Part shown: positions 1-9,480 of the stretch, piece after piece | How positions within the stretch are numbered: the first letter of the stretch is position 1 | How the letters are laid out: each line of letters starts with the position of its first letter | Source of the DNA: Roseiconus lacunae | GTDB lineage: Bacteria > Planctomycetota > Planctomycetia > Pirellulales > Pirellulaceae | NCBI RefSeq assembly: GCF_008312935.1 | Contig: NZ_VSZO01000001.1 | Coordinates: forward strand, 1,302,001 to 1,366,000 | Direction: 5' to 3' | Length of the DNA stretch: 64,000 bases | The notes under the pieces: generated by a model | Told to the model about the DNA's origin: nothing | What the model saw: only the letters and a program-made list of their open reading frames with translations | The model's database searches: none | Made by a program: the position numbers and the translations under genes

Positions 1-2207
1 TGCAACACGACTTCCAACCATTCACTCGGCAACGCCTGAACCAAATCGCCAAGTTGATCGCGGTTTAGATCATAAGACGCGGTGGTCCGCACCGCCCCTA
101 AACTGCGAATCCATTCGGCGGCACGGTGATTGGCAATGTTGAGTGAAAAATCCGCGACTACCTCGACTCCTTGGTCACGAAAGTAATCGATCGCGGCGAG
201 GTTGCGCGCCAAGACCACGTCGGCTTGATGCCGTCGCAGTACACGCAGCAGTCCCGTTTCACCGGGCTTCTGCATTCGGACCGTGGCGATCCCAAAGGGC
301 GTTTGATGCGGGTGGCATAATTCAGCAACTTCGGCGTATTGACGGATGTCATGAAAGTCGGCGTAAACCAAATCGACATCACACTGCGCCGCCGTTTTCA
401 CTTGCTCAAGCGTACGGCACAACACGGCTAACTTTGGCGATGAGGCTGGCTCACGTTGCTGTGAAGGCAGCTCATCGTCGTCGCGTTGGATCGGGGCCAG
501 CAGACGCTCACCGGCCTTGACGTTGATTCGACGATTCGGGGGTGACGCGAGTTGCCGGTCGAGTGATTCAATGACTTGACGTCGCAATTCATTCAGTAGA
601 CTTGCCGGGACCATCGGGCCGTCTTCAAGATGCGCGTCCAAATGCCGGAGCTGAAACTGAGTCGTCCCCAATCGCTGAAGCTTGTCACGCAACATCGCTT
701 CGTCCGCCGGGTGCTTGCGCGCCGCTTCGAGGGTTTGATCGGAGTGAATGCTAGCCGAGACCGCCGCATCGGTAGACACTCCGGCAACGGTTGCCGTCAA
801 CGCCAGCGGTCGGCCGACGACCGCATCGACTTGGAAATCGACGTCGATCCGCGTTGCCGGTTTGGACGATTCAAACGTTTGCCGTAAACGCTTGTTGAGC
901 TTGGGATCGTCGTTTTTAAAGATCGTGCCGTCCGCTTCGATGACCGACCAATCGATTTCGCCTCTCCCGAAGCCGATCCAAACCTGGACGCCCGATTCAG
1001 CCGACTTGACCGAGTCCCCGGCGGATTTCTTGGCCGTCAATTCAATCGAGTAGACGCGTCCGCCTTGCATCGCTTGTTCGCTACCTTGACGTTCTGTCGA
1101 TTCGATCCCCAGCCCGTCGCCCAAGGCTAAGCGTGCTTCCAATGTTGTTAGCACCCGGTCATTACTGATTCGCTCGACCCGCCCTAAACGAATGCCACGT
1201 TTGGCACTTTGCAGCCCGGGAACCAATCGCTTGTGATCATTACCTTCGAGCCATCCGGGTGAGAACCCGCGTGAAAACGACAGCTCCATTTCTTGCCGCG
1301 CGATCGGGTCAATTGAAACGATGCCTTCGTGAACGGCTTGGTCGATGGCCCGGCGATAGTGCCCCGTGATGTTCGCCACATATTCGGGAGTCTTCAATCG
1401 GCCTTCGATTTTCAGCGACGCGATGCCGGCCTGGACAAGAGCGACGATCGAATCATAGCCGGCGAGGTCTTGCGGGCTAAGCAGGTAACGAACGTCGCCA
1501 AGGTCGACTTCATCACCGTCGCTGACGACTTCGTATGGGAGTCGACACGCTTGGGCGCATTGGCCGCGATTAGCACTTCGCCCGCCCAACGATTCACTGG
1601 TCAAGCACTGCCCCGAATAGGCAACACAAAGGGCACCATGAATGAACACCTCTAGCGGCATCGAGGTCGATCCCGCGATTTGACTGATCTCCTTGACCGA
1701 CAATTCTCGCGCTAGGACGACTCGCCGGATTCCCAACCATTCGGCAGCGGCGATCGTTTCGGCGCTGGTCAAGCTCATCTGAGTGCTGGCGTGGACCTCC
1801 AAATCCGGGCAGATTTCACGGACCAAACGCGCGACACCGAAGTCCTGGACCAGAACTGCGTCGACCCCCGTGCTGGCGAGTGTTTCGATGAGCGGGACCA
1901 ATCGGGGCAACTCGCTCGGAAACACCAACGTGTTCATCGTCGTGTAACCACGAACGCCACGGCGATGCAAAAAGGGCATCAATTCGTGGAGGTCATCGAG
2001 ATGAAAATTCTGTGCCCGGTGCCGTGCGTTGAAACCGCAATCGAGCCCAAAGTAGATCGCATCCGCACCGTTTTCGACCGCCGCACGCGCACATTCCCAG
2101 TCACCAGCCGGGGCAAGCAATTCGGGGCGACTGAACCGAGTCCTTTCGTCACCAGTTGCATTGACGGACGCAGCATTTTCGGCGTTAACTTTCGATTGCG
2201 AATTCAT
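1..2207 (-). CDS. Peptidase U32 family protein (RlhA-like), C-terminus cut by window start
   Basis: The minus-strand frame stays open from an ATG at 2207 to the window edge, giving at least 735 residues, so the true 3' end lies outside. After about 28 polar residues comes PELLAPAGDWECARAA, the standard start of U32 proteins. It is followed by an FGLDCGFNAR segment, a DAVLVQDFGVARL strand, and the U32 signature region LEVFIHGALCVAYSGQC with its cysteines. A long second half follows, as in U32 proteins carrying DUF3656. Known relatives include E. coli RlhA, which is needed for hydroxylation of 23S rRNA C2501, and other U32 members that modify RNA or small molecules; true protease activity is doubtful for many of them. 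The role here is inferred from family only. It is followed on the same strand by nothing visible, and the CoA ligase gene upstream ends 75 bp before its start. Confidence 0.88.
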   Translation of the reverse strand, partial: MNSQSKVNAENAASVNATGDERTRFSRPELLAPAGDWECARAAVENGADAIYFGLDCGFNARHRAQNFHLDDLHELMPFLHRRGVRGYTTMNTLVFPSELPRLVPLIETLASTGVDAVLVQDFGVARLVREICPDLEVHASTQMSLTSAETIAAAEWLGIRRVVLARELSVKEISQIAGSTSMPLEVFIHGALCVAYSGQCLTSESLGGRSANRGQCAQACRLPYEVVSDGDEVDLGDVRYLLSPQDLAGYDSIVALVQAGIASLKIEGRLKTPEYVANITGHYRRAIDQAVHEGIVSIDPIARQEMELSFSRGFSPGWLEGNDHKRLVPGLQSAKRGIRLGRVERISNDRVLTTLEARLALGDGLGIESTERQGSEQAMQGGRVYSIELTAKKSAGDSVKSAESGVQVWIGFGRGEIDWSVIEADGTIFKNDDPKLNKRLRQTFESSKPATRIDVDFQVDAVVGRPLALTATVAGVSTDAAVSASIHSDQTLEAARKHPADEAMLRDKLQRLGTTQFQLRHLDAHLEDGPMVPASLLNELRRQVIESLDRQLASPPNRRINVKAGERLLAPIQRDDDELPSQQREPASSPKLAVLCRTLEQVKTAAQCDVDLVYADFHDIRQYAEVAELCHPHQTPFGIATVRMQKPGETGLLRVLRRHQADVVLARNLAAIDYFRDQGVEVVADFSLNIANHRAAEWIRSLGAVRTTASYDLNRDQLGDLVQALPSEWLEVVL

Positions 2208-2282
2208 CCCCGAAGTATGGCCGACGCCAAGCCGATTGCGTAGGGTCTTTTTTCCCGTCGAATTGCTTGCCGGACCCGGCGA

Positions 2283-3731
2283 TTACTTCTCGCGACGGTC
2301 AACCAGTCGTCGGGCCTTGGCCTGAAACCGTGGCAGCGAGCCCTGGTCGACCGGCTGGACATTCACCCGCATCGCCAGTCGCTTTTGAAATAGTTCCGAC
2401 AAATGCATGCAGCGATCGGTCGGTAACTCGGCCTCAACCGCAAGGGTGTCCATCTGACCGTTTCGGTCGACGATTACTCGGAACTCGGCGACCCCGTCGA
2501 ACTCACGCACGATCGCTTCGATGCTACTAGGGAAAACATTGACGCCGCGAATCACCATCATGTCGTCGCAACGTCCGAGCACCCCGCCGTCGAGAAACAG
2601 AAACCGGCAATCATGCGCGTGGTCGCGATAGCCGCGAACCATGTCACCGGTGCGGTACCGAATCGCGGGGCCTCCGTGCCGCCCCAGGCCAGTCAGGACA
2701 AGCTCCGCTTCTTCGCCGTCTTGAGCAGGACGACCAAGTGGCGTGGCGTCATCGAAGTGCAACCGTTCGGCGATGAACTGGGTCTCGATGACATGCAGAC
2801 CGCGACCGTCGGCACTACCAAATCCCCAGGCGCCGACTTCACTGGCACCGCTGTGGTCGATCACCTTGGCCCCCCAGCCGGCTTCGATTCGCGAACGTAT
2901 TTCTGCGCGGCTCCCTCCCGGCTCTCCGGCGACGATCAACCGAGTGACCGGCGAAGCGGCTAGATCGATCGAAAGCTGCTCGGCGAGTGCGACCAGGTGC
3001 AGCGCATACGTCGGCGTGCAACAAACCAAGGTGCAGCGGTGATCAAGAATCATTTGCAGGCGGGTTTCACTAGACACGCCCCCACCCGGGATCACCAAGG
3101 CGCCTGACCGGACCAAAGCGTCACACGCGGTCCAGAAGCCGATGAATGGTCCAAAGGAAAACGCCATCATCGCGACGTCGCTTTCGTCGACCTCGGCGGC
3201 ATGAAGCACATGACGCCAACACTCCAGCCACCACGCCCAATCGCGTGGCGTGTCGAGCACCGGCATCGGAAACCCGCTCGTTCCACTGGTTTGGTGGTAA
3301 CGCGTGTACCGCGAACGCGGCAATCCGAATATTCGCCCCGCCGACCCGACCGCCTCGGGCATCATCTCATGCTTTTCAAGCAGCGGTAGCGCGGCGAGTT
3401 GCTCAAGCGAAACCAGTGGCAACGCGAGATCGGCAAGGCGTTCGCGGTAAAACGGTTGCGTCTTCGCCGACGCAAGGATTTGATTGAGACGCCTGAGCTG
3501 GATCGATTCGATCGCCGTTCGATCCGATTTCCACGTGATGTCTAGGTCGCCGCTATCGCGATCGTCAACCGCATTAGATAAGTCGTTGGCAGGCAATTGG
3601 AAACCAAAATCAGCGGGGCAGACAAACTGGCAACTATCGAGCCAGCAAGTACGGCGGTCGACCGACGTGGCTACGGGCGTCCAAAAGGCGGATCGTGGTG
3701 GCCTGGTGACTGCTGGCGATGAAGGGGGCAC
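2283..3731 (-). CDS. Phenylacetate-CoA ligase-like AMP-forming enzyme
   Basis: This is a 482-residue member of the ANL adenylate-forming superfamily, closest in layout to PaaK. It would activate an aromatic or other carboxylate with ATP and join it to CoA in the cytoplasm. Visible motifs are the nucleotide-binding loop TSGTSGFP near residue 148, an HSGASEVGAWGF segment near 293 that contacts the adenylate, YRTGDMV near 358, and a C-terminal small domain with IRGVNVFPSSIE, typical of PaaK. The first 75 or so residues are not conserved-looking and the start at 3731 is GTG, so the real start may be internal. The substrate cannot be told from sequence, and no phenylacetate pathway genes lie nearby. 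It is in the same direction as the U32 gene, 75 bp upstream of it, so they may be co-transcribed. Confidence 0.85.
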   Translation of the reverse strand: MPPSSPAVTRPPRSAFWTPVATSVDRRTCWLDSCQFVCPADFGFQLPANDLSNAVDDRDSGDLDITWKSDRTAIESIQLRRLNQILASAKTQPFYRERLADLALPLVSLEQLAALPLLEKHEMMPEAVGSAGRIFGLPRSRYTRYHQTSGTSGFPMPVLDTPRDWAWWLECWRHVLHAAEVDESDVAMMAFSFGPFIGFWTACDALVRSGALVIPGGGVSSETRLQMILDHRCTLVCCTPTYALHLVALAEQLSIDLAASPVTRLIVAGEPGGSRAEIRSRIEAGWGAKVIDHSGASEVGAWGFGSADGRGLHVIETQFIAERLHFDDATPLGRPAQDGEEAELVLTGLGRHGGPAIRYRTGDMVRGYRDHAHDCRFLFLDGGVLGRCDDMMVIRGVNVFPSSIEAIVREFDGVAEFRVIVDRNGQMDTLAVEAELPTDRCMHLSELFQKRLAMRVNVQPVDQGSLPRFQAKARRLVDRREK

Positions 3732-4104
3732 AGTTTAGCACCAATTCATTCATTGGTCGCCTTCAGTCGGTGGTCACTGCAAGAAGTGAGTTGACGTGCC
3801 AGCGGCAACGAGACTCGCGTGGGCGGCGTTTTCCGCTGACGAAGGTCGTGACACGCTGGATAGCCGGCGTCCGGCGATCACCGCAACGCCCGGAATTTGC
3901 GGTGTTTCGGTGACGTGACTACGTCTCCGGATTGCTATCAGATCCACTCGCGGGACCACTTTGTTTGCGATTGCGAAAGCGGAGGTGAAGGAAGCGTGAA
4001 GAACACCGATTTGTGATTGTTGAGCGGTGGGTGCGAGGGGACCTTATCAGCGTGCCTTCCCCGCACGCTTCCCCCCTCTCTCGAATCAATCTCAAGGCTG
4101 ATTC
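3732..4104. other. Intergenic stretch between divergent genes
   Basis: About 370 bp separate the divergent CoA ligase and prepilin-like genes, so promoters for both are expected here. I see no clear -35/-10 pair, hairpin or conserved small frame. The base composition looks like neighbouring intergenic DNA. Confidence 0.4.
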
Positions 4105-5376
4105 ATGCGAACCACTCGCTGCAAAGTGCAACTCAACTCGATGCATCACCGCCGGATCTTCGCGGTGAACGTCAGCCTCCGTCAACGGGCTGGGTTTACC
4201 TTGGTCGAACTATTGGTGGTCATCTCGATCATCGGTTTACTCGCATCGATGGCACTTCCGGCACTGACCAAGGCGCGGGCGGCGGCCAGATCGGCGGCAT
4301 GCCAATCGAATCTTCGCCAATTCGGAATCGGCTTGATCCAGCGAGCCAATACGATGCCCGACAAGGCATTTTGCAGTGGTAATTTTGACTACGAACGGGA
4401 CGGCGTGCCAACCGAATATGGCTGGGTCGCGGACTTGGTGGACCGCGGGATTATGACCGGCGAGATGATGTGCCCAAGTAATCCGGCCAAAGCTAGCAAA
4501 GCGATCGATCAAGTGCTCAACGTTACGCTTGCTGATCTAGCCGCCGAAACCACCAGCCCCAATCCCTGTGCTGATTTACTGGGATCGCCGGTGGTCACTG
4601 ACAGTACGGGAACGACGATTGCCAATGTGATCCGCCAAATCATGATCGATTCGGCAGCCGCCGGTTCGGCCCAACGTGCCGAGATCGTTGCCCGCAAGAT
4701 GGTCGAAAACGGTTTTAACACCAACTACGCGGCATCTTGGTTCATGGTCCGCGGGGATGTCGTTCTGGACACCACGGGGAACCTGCAACCGGAATTCCCT
4801 GCGTGTGGGACGGACCCTCGCGGAAAGAACGTCACCAAGGGTCCACTTCGGGTCGACGTGGTCGATACCGCTCGGGCACCGATGTCCACGATCCCGTTGC
4901 TGTGTGATGCCACACCGACCGGATACATCAGCACCGACGTCGGCGGCATTCCCCGTGGCAGTGTCTACGCGACGCCGATGGTTGGGACACCGATCTTCAG
5001 TTCGCAAACGATTCTCGACGCCTCCGGGTCCCCCGTTGCCAACCCACATCATTTGAAAACGCCCGGCAACCCTGCCAAAGGCACCGCGTTCGCGGCCGGG
5101 ACCCTCCGTGGCGGTCCCGATGGTTGGTACAAACAGTGGAGCGCCTTCACTCGTCAAGACTACCGCGGAGTCATGCCGCTTCACATCCGAATCGCCAATT
5201 GTTTGATGGCGGATGGCTCGGTCCAGCAACTTGTCGATTCCAACAACGATCAGTACATCAACAATGGATTCGACATGCCCACCGGCACCATCATCTGGAC
5301 GAGTCCAAAGATCGAAGCGGACAAATCGAAACTAGCGAGTTATTACTCGCTGAAATCCGACGGTCCGGTGAACTGA
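4105..5376 (+). CDS. DUF1559-type prepilin-like secreted protein
   Basis: This 423-residue protein carries a type IV pilin-like N-terminal methylation motif: RAG followed by [19 protein letters not shown]. Cleavage would fall after Gly30, leaving Phe as the first residue and Glu at mature position 5. The hydrophobic stretch is followed by a long, mostly polar extracellular domain with [10 protein letters not shown] and a late MADGSVQQL segment, the pattern of the DUF1559 (SBP_bac_10/prepilin-like) family that is greatly expanded in planctomycetes. Members are thought to be exported through a type II secretion or pilus-like route; their function is unknown. The leader before the motif is long if the ATG at 4105 is used. 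ATG 4141 or GTG 4165 would give the more usual short basic leader. No pilus assembly genes are adjacent. Confidence 0.85.
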   Translation: MRTTRCKVQLNSMHHRRIFAVNVSLRQRAGFTLVELLVVISIIGLLASMALPALTKARAAARSAACQSNLRQFGIGLIQRANTMPDKAFCSGNFDYERDGVPTEYGWVADLVDRGIMTGEMMCPSNPAKASKAIDQVLNVTLADLAAETTSPNPCADLLGSPVVTDSTGTTIANVIRQIMIDSAAAGSAQRAEIVARKMVENGFNTNYAASWFMVRGDVVLDTTGNLQPEFPACGTDPRGKNVTKGPLRVDVVDTARAPMSTIPLLCDATPTGYISTDVGGIPRGSVYATPMVGTPIFSSQTILDASGSPVANPHHLKTPGNPAKGTAFAAGTLRGGPDGWYKQWSAFTRQDYRGVMPLHIRIANCLMADGSVQQLVDSNNDQYINNGFDMPTGTIIWTSPKIEADKSKLASYYSLKSDGPVN

Positions 5377-5501
5377 TGGGATTGCCTTCCGCCTAAGGAC
5401 AGAGCGTTTCATCGTGGCTCACGATGTTTGCTGTGCAAAGCGTCGACGTCGGGTTAGACTCTGCGTTTCTATGGCAAGTCTTGTCCAACGATGGCAACGT
5501 G

Positions 5502-6257
5502 ATGTTAGTACCCAGGCAGATCCGGCTCGGATCGCTCGATAGTTTCTGTCTTGAACCGACCGGTGATTCCCCTCCAGAAGCTGTCGTGGTGTTGTGCCAT
5601 GGCTATGGCGCGCCGGGCAGTGACATGGTCGGCGTGGTCCAAGATTGGGCCAGTTTGTTGGGTGAACAAGCCAGTCGCTATCAATTTTTGTGCCCCCTCG
5701 CGCCGCTCAGCCTGGCCGAGTTAGGCATGCCAGGGGGCCGAGCTTGGTGGTCCCTGAATATGGCCCGGATGATGGAGGCCGTTCAGGCGCAGCGGTTTGA
5801 AGAATTGCATGCCGAAACACCACCGGGATTGGACGCCGCCCGCACCCAATTGGGCGAGTTAATTCAGACGGCGCTTGAGCGGATGGCCGATAAAACCGGC
5901 CAAAAGATCGACGACATCCCGCTGGCGATCGGTGGCTTTTCGCAAGGCGCGATGTTAACAATGGACACGGCACTGCAAGGCCCATGTCGTGCCCCGAACC
6001 TGCTGTTCCAATTTTCTGGCACCGTGATCTGTCAGCCTCAGTGGAACGTTCAGATGTCACGGTTGAGCCACACACGGGTTTATCAATCCCACGGAACGGT
6101 CGATCCGATTTTGCCGTTCGCGTCCGCCGAACGCCTTCGTGATATGCTGATTTCGGCCGAAGTCGATCTGAAGTTTCATCAGTTCTACGGACCGCACACG
6201 ATCGACGGTGACTCGATCCAAACCACCGCGACGATGCTTAAAGAATTGACCCGGTAA
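5502..6257 (+). CDS. Phospholipase/carboxylesterase-type serine hydrolase
   Basis: This is an alpha/beta hydrolase of about 251 residues in the phospholipase/carboxylesterase (Abhydrolase_2) family. It has the oxyanion-loop motif LCHGYGAPGSD near residue 31, the nucleophile elbow GGFSQG with Ser147, an acid residue in SHGTVDPILPF (Asp201), and His232 in YGPHTI. The complete triad argues for an active cytoplasmic esterase; the substrate is unknown. An upstream in-frame ATG at 5424 would add 26 residues with no family resemblance, so I prefer 5502. No strong ribosome-binding site separates the two. It is 125 bp downstream of the DUF1559 gene and 80 bp before the DinB-like gene, all on the plus strand. 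Confidence 0.85.
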   Translation: MLVPRQIRLGSLDSFCLEPTGDSPPEAVVVLCHGYGAPGSDMVGVVQDWASLLGEQASRYQFLCPLAPLSLAELGMPGGRAWWSLNMARMMEAVQAQRFEELHAETPPGLDAARTQLGELIQTALERMADKTGQKIDDIPLAIGGFSQGAMLTMDTALQGPCRAPNLLFQFSGTVICQPQWNVQMSRLSHTRVYQSHGTVDPILPFASAERLRDMLISAEVDLKFHQFYGPHTIDGDSIQTTATMLKELTR

Positions 6258-6337
6258 GGGCAGTCCGCCCATTACCGCCGAAGCCCCTTTGCCGGGGATG
6301 CCCAGCCACCGCGAACGAGTCGAGTATCCTTCCTGTG

Positions 6338-6898
6338 ATGACCCAACGCATTGCCAGTCGCCGCCCACAACCCGAAGAGATCAGTTTTGACTACCACCGC
6401 GAGTTGATCGCCCGCGTCGAAGGTGAGTCGGCGACGGCGGTCCTGCATCAGCAATTGTTCTGGATCTGTGATCTCGCCGGAAGCGTTTCGACCGAACAAG
6501 TCGATCGGGTGCATGCTCCCTATTCGTGGACGATTCGCCAAGTCTTCGAGCATTGTGCCAACGCCGAGCGGATGTTCGGCTACCGAATCATGTGCATCGC
6601 CGACGGCAGCGAGCCCGACCTCCCTGCCTGGGACGAGAATGTTTCGGCCGACAGCCGATTCGGACTAGGCAACTTTTCACGGCTGGTGACCGAACTGGGC
6701 GAGTTGCGTCAAGCCAACCTGCTGCTCCTTGAACGACTTGTCCCCTCCGCCTGGGACTGTGCCGGAACCGCTTCGGGGCATCGGATCACCGTCCGGGCGC
6801 TAGCCTGGTTGGCCGCGGGGCATCTACTGCACCACTTTGAAATTGTGGAAAACCGCTGCTCGGTCACTGCGAAACGAATGCCGGACATGGTAAAGTGA
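6338..6898 (+). CDS. DinB-like four-helix protein
   Basis: This 186-residue, helix-rich protein resembles the DinB/YfiT metal-dependent family. It has the typical helix WTIRQVFEHCANAERMFGYR, with one candidate metal His, and a late WLAAGHLLHHFEIVE segment with two or three more. Family members bind a divalent metal through three histidines, and several are thiol transferases or damage-inducible proteins of unknown role. The frame opens with GTG at 6335 directly followed by ATG at 6338; I take the ATG. It lies 80 bp after the esterase gene and could share its transcript. No function can be assigned beyond the fold. Confidence 0.75.
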   Translation: MTQRIASRRPQPEEISFDYHRELIARVEGESATAVLHQQLFWICDLAGSVSTEQVDRVHAPYSWTIRQVFEHCANAERMFGYRIMCIADGSEPDLPAWDENVSADSRFGLGNFSRLVTELGELRQANLLLLERLVPSAWDCAGTASGHRITVRALAWLAAGHLLHHFEIVENRCSVTAKRMPDMVK

Positions 6899-7235
6899 GT
6901 CGCTTTTCCTGAACCGGGCTCTGCGAACCAGCGCTGCGTCTCGCCAACATTTTTGGCGAGTCACCCGCGCCAGAGTGTGGAAAACCCGCCGCCTGGTAAC
7001 GGCAGGGGCTCCCGAATCAAATCTGGACAGCAGCCGTCCAGTTATCCAACTAATGCTTCGTCGACCTTTGATTTTAGGGTTAGCCACGGTTTCGGTGTAA
7101 TAACCGAGGCTAACGCCCGTCGTCGGCTGATGAGCCGAACCCGAACATTGGGTCTAGACGGAGCACTAGGCCGGACGGTCCACTAAGCCGACATCGCCCG
7201 GTTCGGCGACTTCACTTGAAAAGATTCTGATCACC
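6899..7235. other. Intergenic stretch before obgE, with a palindromic repeat element
   Basis: About 337 bp with no convincing gene. It contains repeat element A (annotated separately) and the short leader of obgE. The obgE promoter should lie between the repeat and 7236, but I cannot point to a clear -10/-35 pair. Confidence 0.5.
7071..7138 (+). repeat. Palindromic intergenic repeat, copy A
   Basis: It contains a nearly perfect inverted repeat, GTTAGCC-A-CGGTT on the left (7079-7091) and AACCG-A-GGCTAAC on the right (7102-7114). A second hairpin follows, TCGGCT and AGCCGA around GATG at 7123-7138. The core GGTTTCGGTG is shared with copies near 53400 and 58910 and, inverted, with copies near 44360 and 34780. 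It lies wholly between genes. It looks like a REP or MITE-type element, with no coding capacity. Confidence 0.75.
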
Positions 7236-8432
7236 ATGTTTGTCGACCGCGTTCAAATTGAGCTTCATGCCGGAAAGGGGGGCGACGGTTGCATGAGCAT
7301 GCGTCGCGAGAAGTATGTCCCTCGTGGTGGGCCAGACGGAGGAGATGGCGGGCACGGTGGCAGCTTGATTTTAGAAGCCAAGCTGGGGGTCAATTCGTTG
7401 GCCGCGTTTGCCAACCGACGATTTTACAATGCCCCCAAAGGCCAACCCGGCCAGGGGTCTCTGCGACACGGACGCCGCGGTCATGACCAGACCTTGTATG
7501 TTCCCCCGGGGACTACGGTGATCGATGCCGAACAGGGATTTGTGATCAAAGACCTGACGCTTCACGGCGAGTCCTTCGTTGTTGCCCGAGGTGGGAAAGG
7601 CGGCAAAGGCAACGCGCATTTCAAATCGAGCACCAATCAAGCGCCACGCGAATTTACCCGCGGCGAAGAAGGCGAGGCTCGGTCGGTCATCTTGGAACTT
7701 AAATCGATCGCCGACGTCGGACTGGTCGGAAAACCCAACGCCGGTAAGAGCACGCTGCTGAGCCGAATCTCGGCCGCTCGACCCGAAATCGCCGACTATC
7801 CGTTTACGACCAAGCATCCTAACCTCGGCATCGTTGAACTCGACGAAGTTCGCTCGTTCGTCTTGGCCGACATCCCCGGATTGATCGAAGGTGCCAGCGA
7901 CGGCGTCGGACTCGGGCACGAATTCTTGCGACATGTCGAACGCGCCGGTCTACTCGTCCATCTCGTCGAACCAGAACCGACCGATCAAACCGATCCGCTT
8001 GAAAACTATGAAGCGATTCGTAGCGAACTTTCGCTGTACGACGAGTCGCTCGGACAACGCGACGAAATCCTGGCCGTTACCAAATGTGAGCTTGATGCGG
8101 CCCCCGATGTTGCCAAACGCTTGCATGAAATCACGGGGCGGAAGGTATTTCTCGTCAGTTCGATGACTGGCGAAGGTCTGACGGAACTGAAAGAAGAAAT
8201 CATGACCCGGGTCCAAGAACGTCGCCAAGCGATGACCGATGCCGGCGAAGTGGTTGTGGAAACCCAAACGGAAGCCAAGCCCAAACGCAAGCGACGCGTT
8301 CCACCGCACTTGGCCGGCCCGACCGCTCAGCTTTCCAACGACCTGCAAGCGAAAGACATGTCCGACGAAGAAGCCAAGCAGACCGAAGGGCAACAAACGC
8401 CAAAGGAGTCCGGTTCAGGGGAGACGTCGTGA
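7236..8432 (+). CDS. obgE: Obg-family ribosome-associated GTPase
   Basis: This is a 398-residue Obg/CgtA GTPase, which binds the 50S subunit and acts in ribosome maturation and stress responses. The glycine-rich Obg domain fills residues 1-158 ([20 protein letters not shown]). The G domain follows, with G1 GKPNAGKST (165-173), switch and G2 around [13 protein letters not shown]3 DIPGLIEGA (212-220), and G5 SSMTGEG near 308. The G4 motif reads TKCE (282-285) instead of the usual NKxD, so both the Asn and the guanine-reading Asp are replaced by similar residues. There is no recognisable OCT domain; the last 75 residues are a charged, low-complexity tail. Its TGA overlaps the GTG start of coaX (GTGA), so translation is probably coupled. 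Confidence 0.95.
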   Translation: MFVDRVQIELHAGKGGDGCMSMRREKYVPRGGPDGGDGGHGGSLILEAKLGVNSLAAFANRRFYNAPKGQPGQGSLRHGRRGHDQTLYVPPGTTVIDAEQGFVIKDLTLHGESFVVARGGKGGKGNAHFKSSTNQAPREFTRGEEGEARSVILELKSIADVGLVGKPNAGKSTLLSRISAARPEIADYPFTTKHPNLGIVELDEVRSFVLADIPGLIEGASDGVGLGHEFLRHVERAGLLVHLVEPEPTDQTDPLENYEAIRSELSLYDESLGQRDEILAVTKCELDAAPDVAKRLHEITGRKVFLVSSMTGEGLTELKEEIMTRVQERRQAMTDAGEVVVETQTEAKPKRKRRVPPHLAGPTAQLSNDLQAKDMSDEEAKQTEGQQTPKESGSGETS

Positions 8433-9430
8433 CAACGCCCCCTAACCAGGTCGCCCCTAACCAGGTCGCCCCTAACCAGGTCGCCCCTAACCAGGTCGCC
8501 CCTAACCAGGTCGCCCCTAACCAGGTCGCACTGGACATCGGCAATTCGGCGATCAAGGCAAGTGTGCTTGCGACGGCGGACGACGATCAACACCCCGATC
8601 AAACCTTCTTGATCTCCGCAACCGACCAAAATGCCGACCAGGATCTTGCGGCGCGATTGCTGGACTGGGCCGCGCCGCTGTTCGATCAAGGCGATGTCAA
8701 TTTTTGGGTCTCCTCGGTGAACCGCGCGGTCAGTGTCCCACTTGGTGTCACGATCATAGAGCGACACCCTACCGCTTGTTGGAATGAACTGTCACGAACC
8801 GATGTGCCACTGTCGGTCCAGGTTGACTATCCCGATCGAGTTGGCATCGATCGATTGCTGAGCGCCCACGCCGCGGCGATCGAGTTCCCCGCAGGGGCGA
8901 TCGTCGTCGACTCCGGATCGGCGGTAACGATCGATTTAGTCACCCCAGCAAGATTGAACGCGGAGCCGGATGGGCATCCTGTCTTTCACGGCGGAGCGAT
9001 CTTGCCCGGAGTTCGCATGCAGTTCGCCGCGCTCGCCGGCGGAACAGAAAACTTGCCTGCCATGGCATCCGCATCCGTCGCTCCAGCCACCGACCTTGCG
9101 GCGATGTCACCAGCGGCAAAGCCGACGACGGCAAGCCCGTCGGTGGGGGCGTTTTCGGCGCCCGCAAAAGAAACCGAATCGGCCATTCGTTTGGGCGTGA
9201 TCTCGTCGATTACCGGAGCGGTCGAACGCTTGGCCGGCGATTACGCCAAGTTCGCCGCGGCAGTTGAACCGGACCTGGGTGGAAAAATCGCTGTAGTCAT
9301 TTCCGGCGGAGATGCGGATTTGATTTCACGACATTTGCGAATTTCTCACATTGTGAAGCACAATCTCGTCTGTCGAGGCATTTTAGACTTAGCCGGTCGC
9401 CAGTGCTTTCGGTCCGCCCCGCCACTATGA
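8429..9430 (+). CDS. coaX: Type III pantothenate kinase with N-terminal repeat tract
   Basis: This 333-residue protein makes 4'-phosphopantothenate from pantothenate and ATP, the first step of CoA synthesis. It has the phosphate-binding motif [11 protein letters not shown], the catalytic region [16 protein letters not shown] with the conserved Asp, a second ATPase motif [13 protein letters not shown], and [15 protein letters not shown], all characteristic of CoaX. The GTG start at 8429 overlaps the obgE stop. Two oddities stand out. Six tandem copies of a 5-residue unit (P/A-N-Q-V-A) precede the first motif, encoded by 15-bp DNA repeats. An Ala/Pro/Ser-rich insert of about 45 residues (roughly 9060-9180) also interrupts the second half of the fold. 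The core motifs are intact, so activity is likely. Confidence 0.92.
   Translation: MTTPPNQVAPNQVAPNQVAPNQVAPNQVAPNQVALDIGNSAIKASVLATADDDQHPDQTFLISATDQNADQDLAARLLDWAAPLFDQGDVNFWVSSVNRAVSVPLGVTIIERHPTACWNELSRTDVPLSVQVDYPDRVGIDRLLSAHAAAIEFPAGAIVVDSGSAVTIDLVTPARLNAEPDGHPVFHGGAILPGVRMQFAALAGGTENLPAMASASVAPATDLAAMSPAAKPTTASPSVGAFSAPAKETESAIRLGVISSITGAVERLAGDYAKFAAAVEPDLGGKIAVVISGGDADLISRHLRISHIVKHNLVCRGILDLAGRQCFRSAPPL
8441..8530 (+). repeat. Six tandem 15-bp repeats inside coaX
   Basis: The unit CCTAACCAGGTCGCC occurs six times head to tail without interruption. The last copy differs only in its final base. The unit is divisible by three, so copy-number change keeps the frame. It encodes PNQVA/APNQV repeats ahead of the first ATP-binding motif. 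The near identity of copies at DNA level points to recent expansion. Confidence 0.95.
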
Positions 9431-9480
9431 TGTGGGGACTGACCCCCGGCACGCTCGCCAACATCGATAGCGTTTGAGAA

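Noticed and set aside
8441..8530. A CRISPR or regulatory iteron array
   Set aside because: The units abut without spacers and are translated in frame within coaX.
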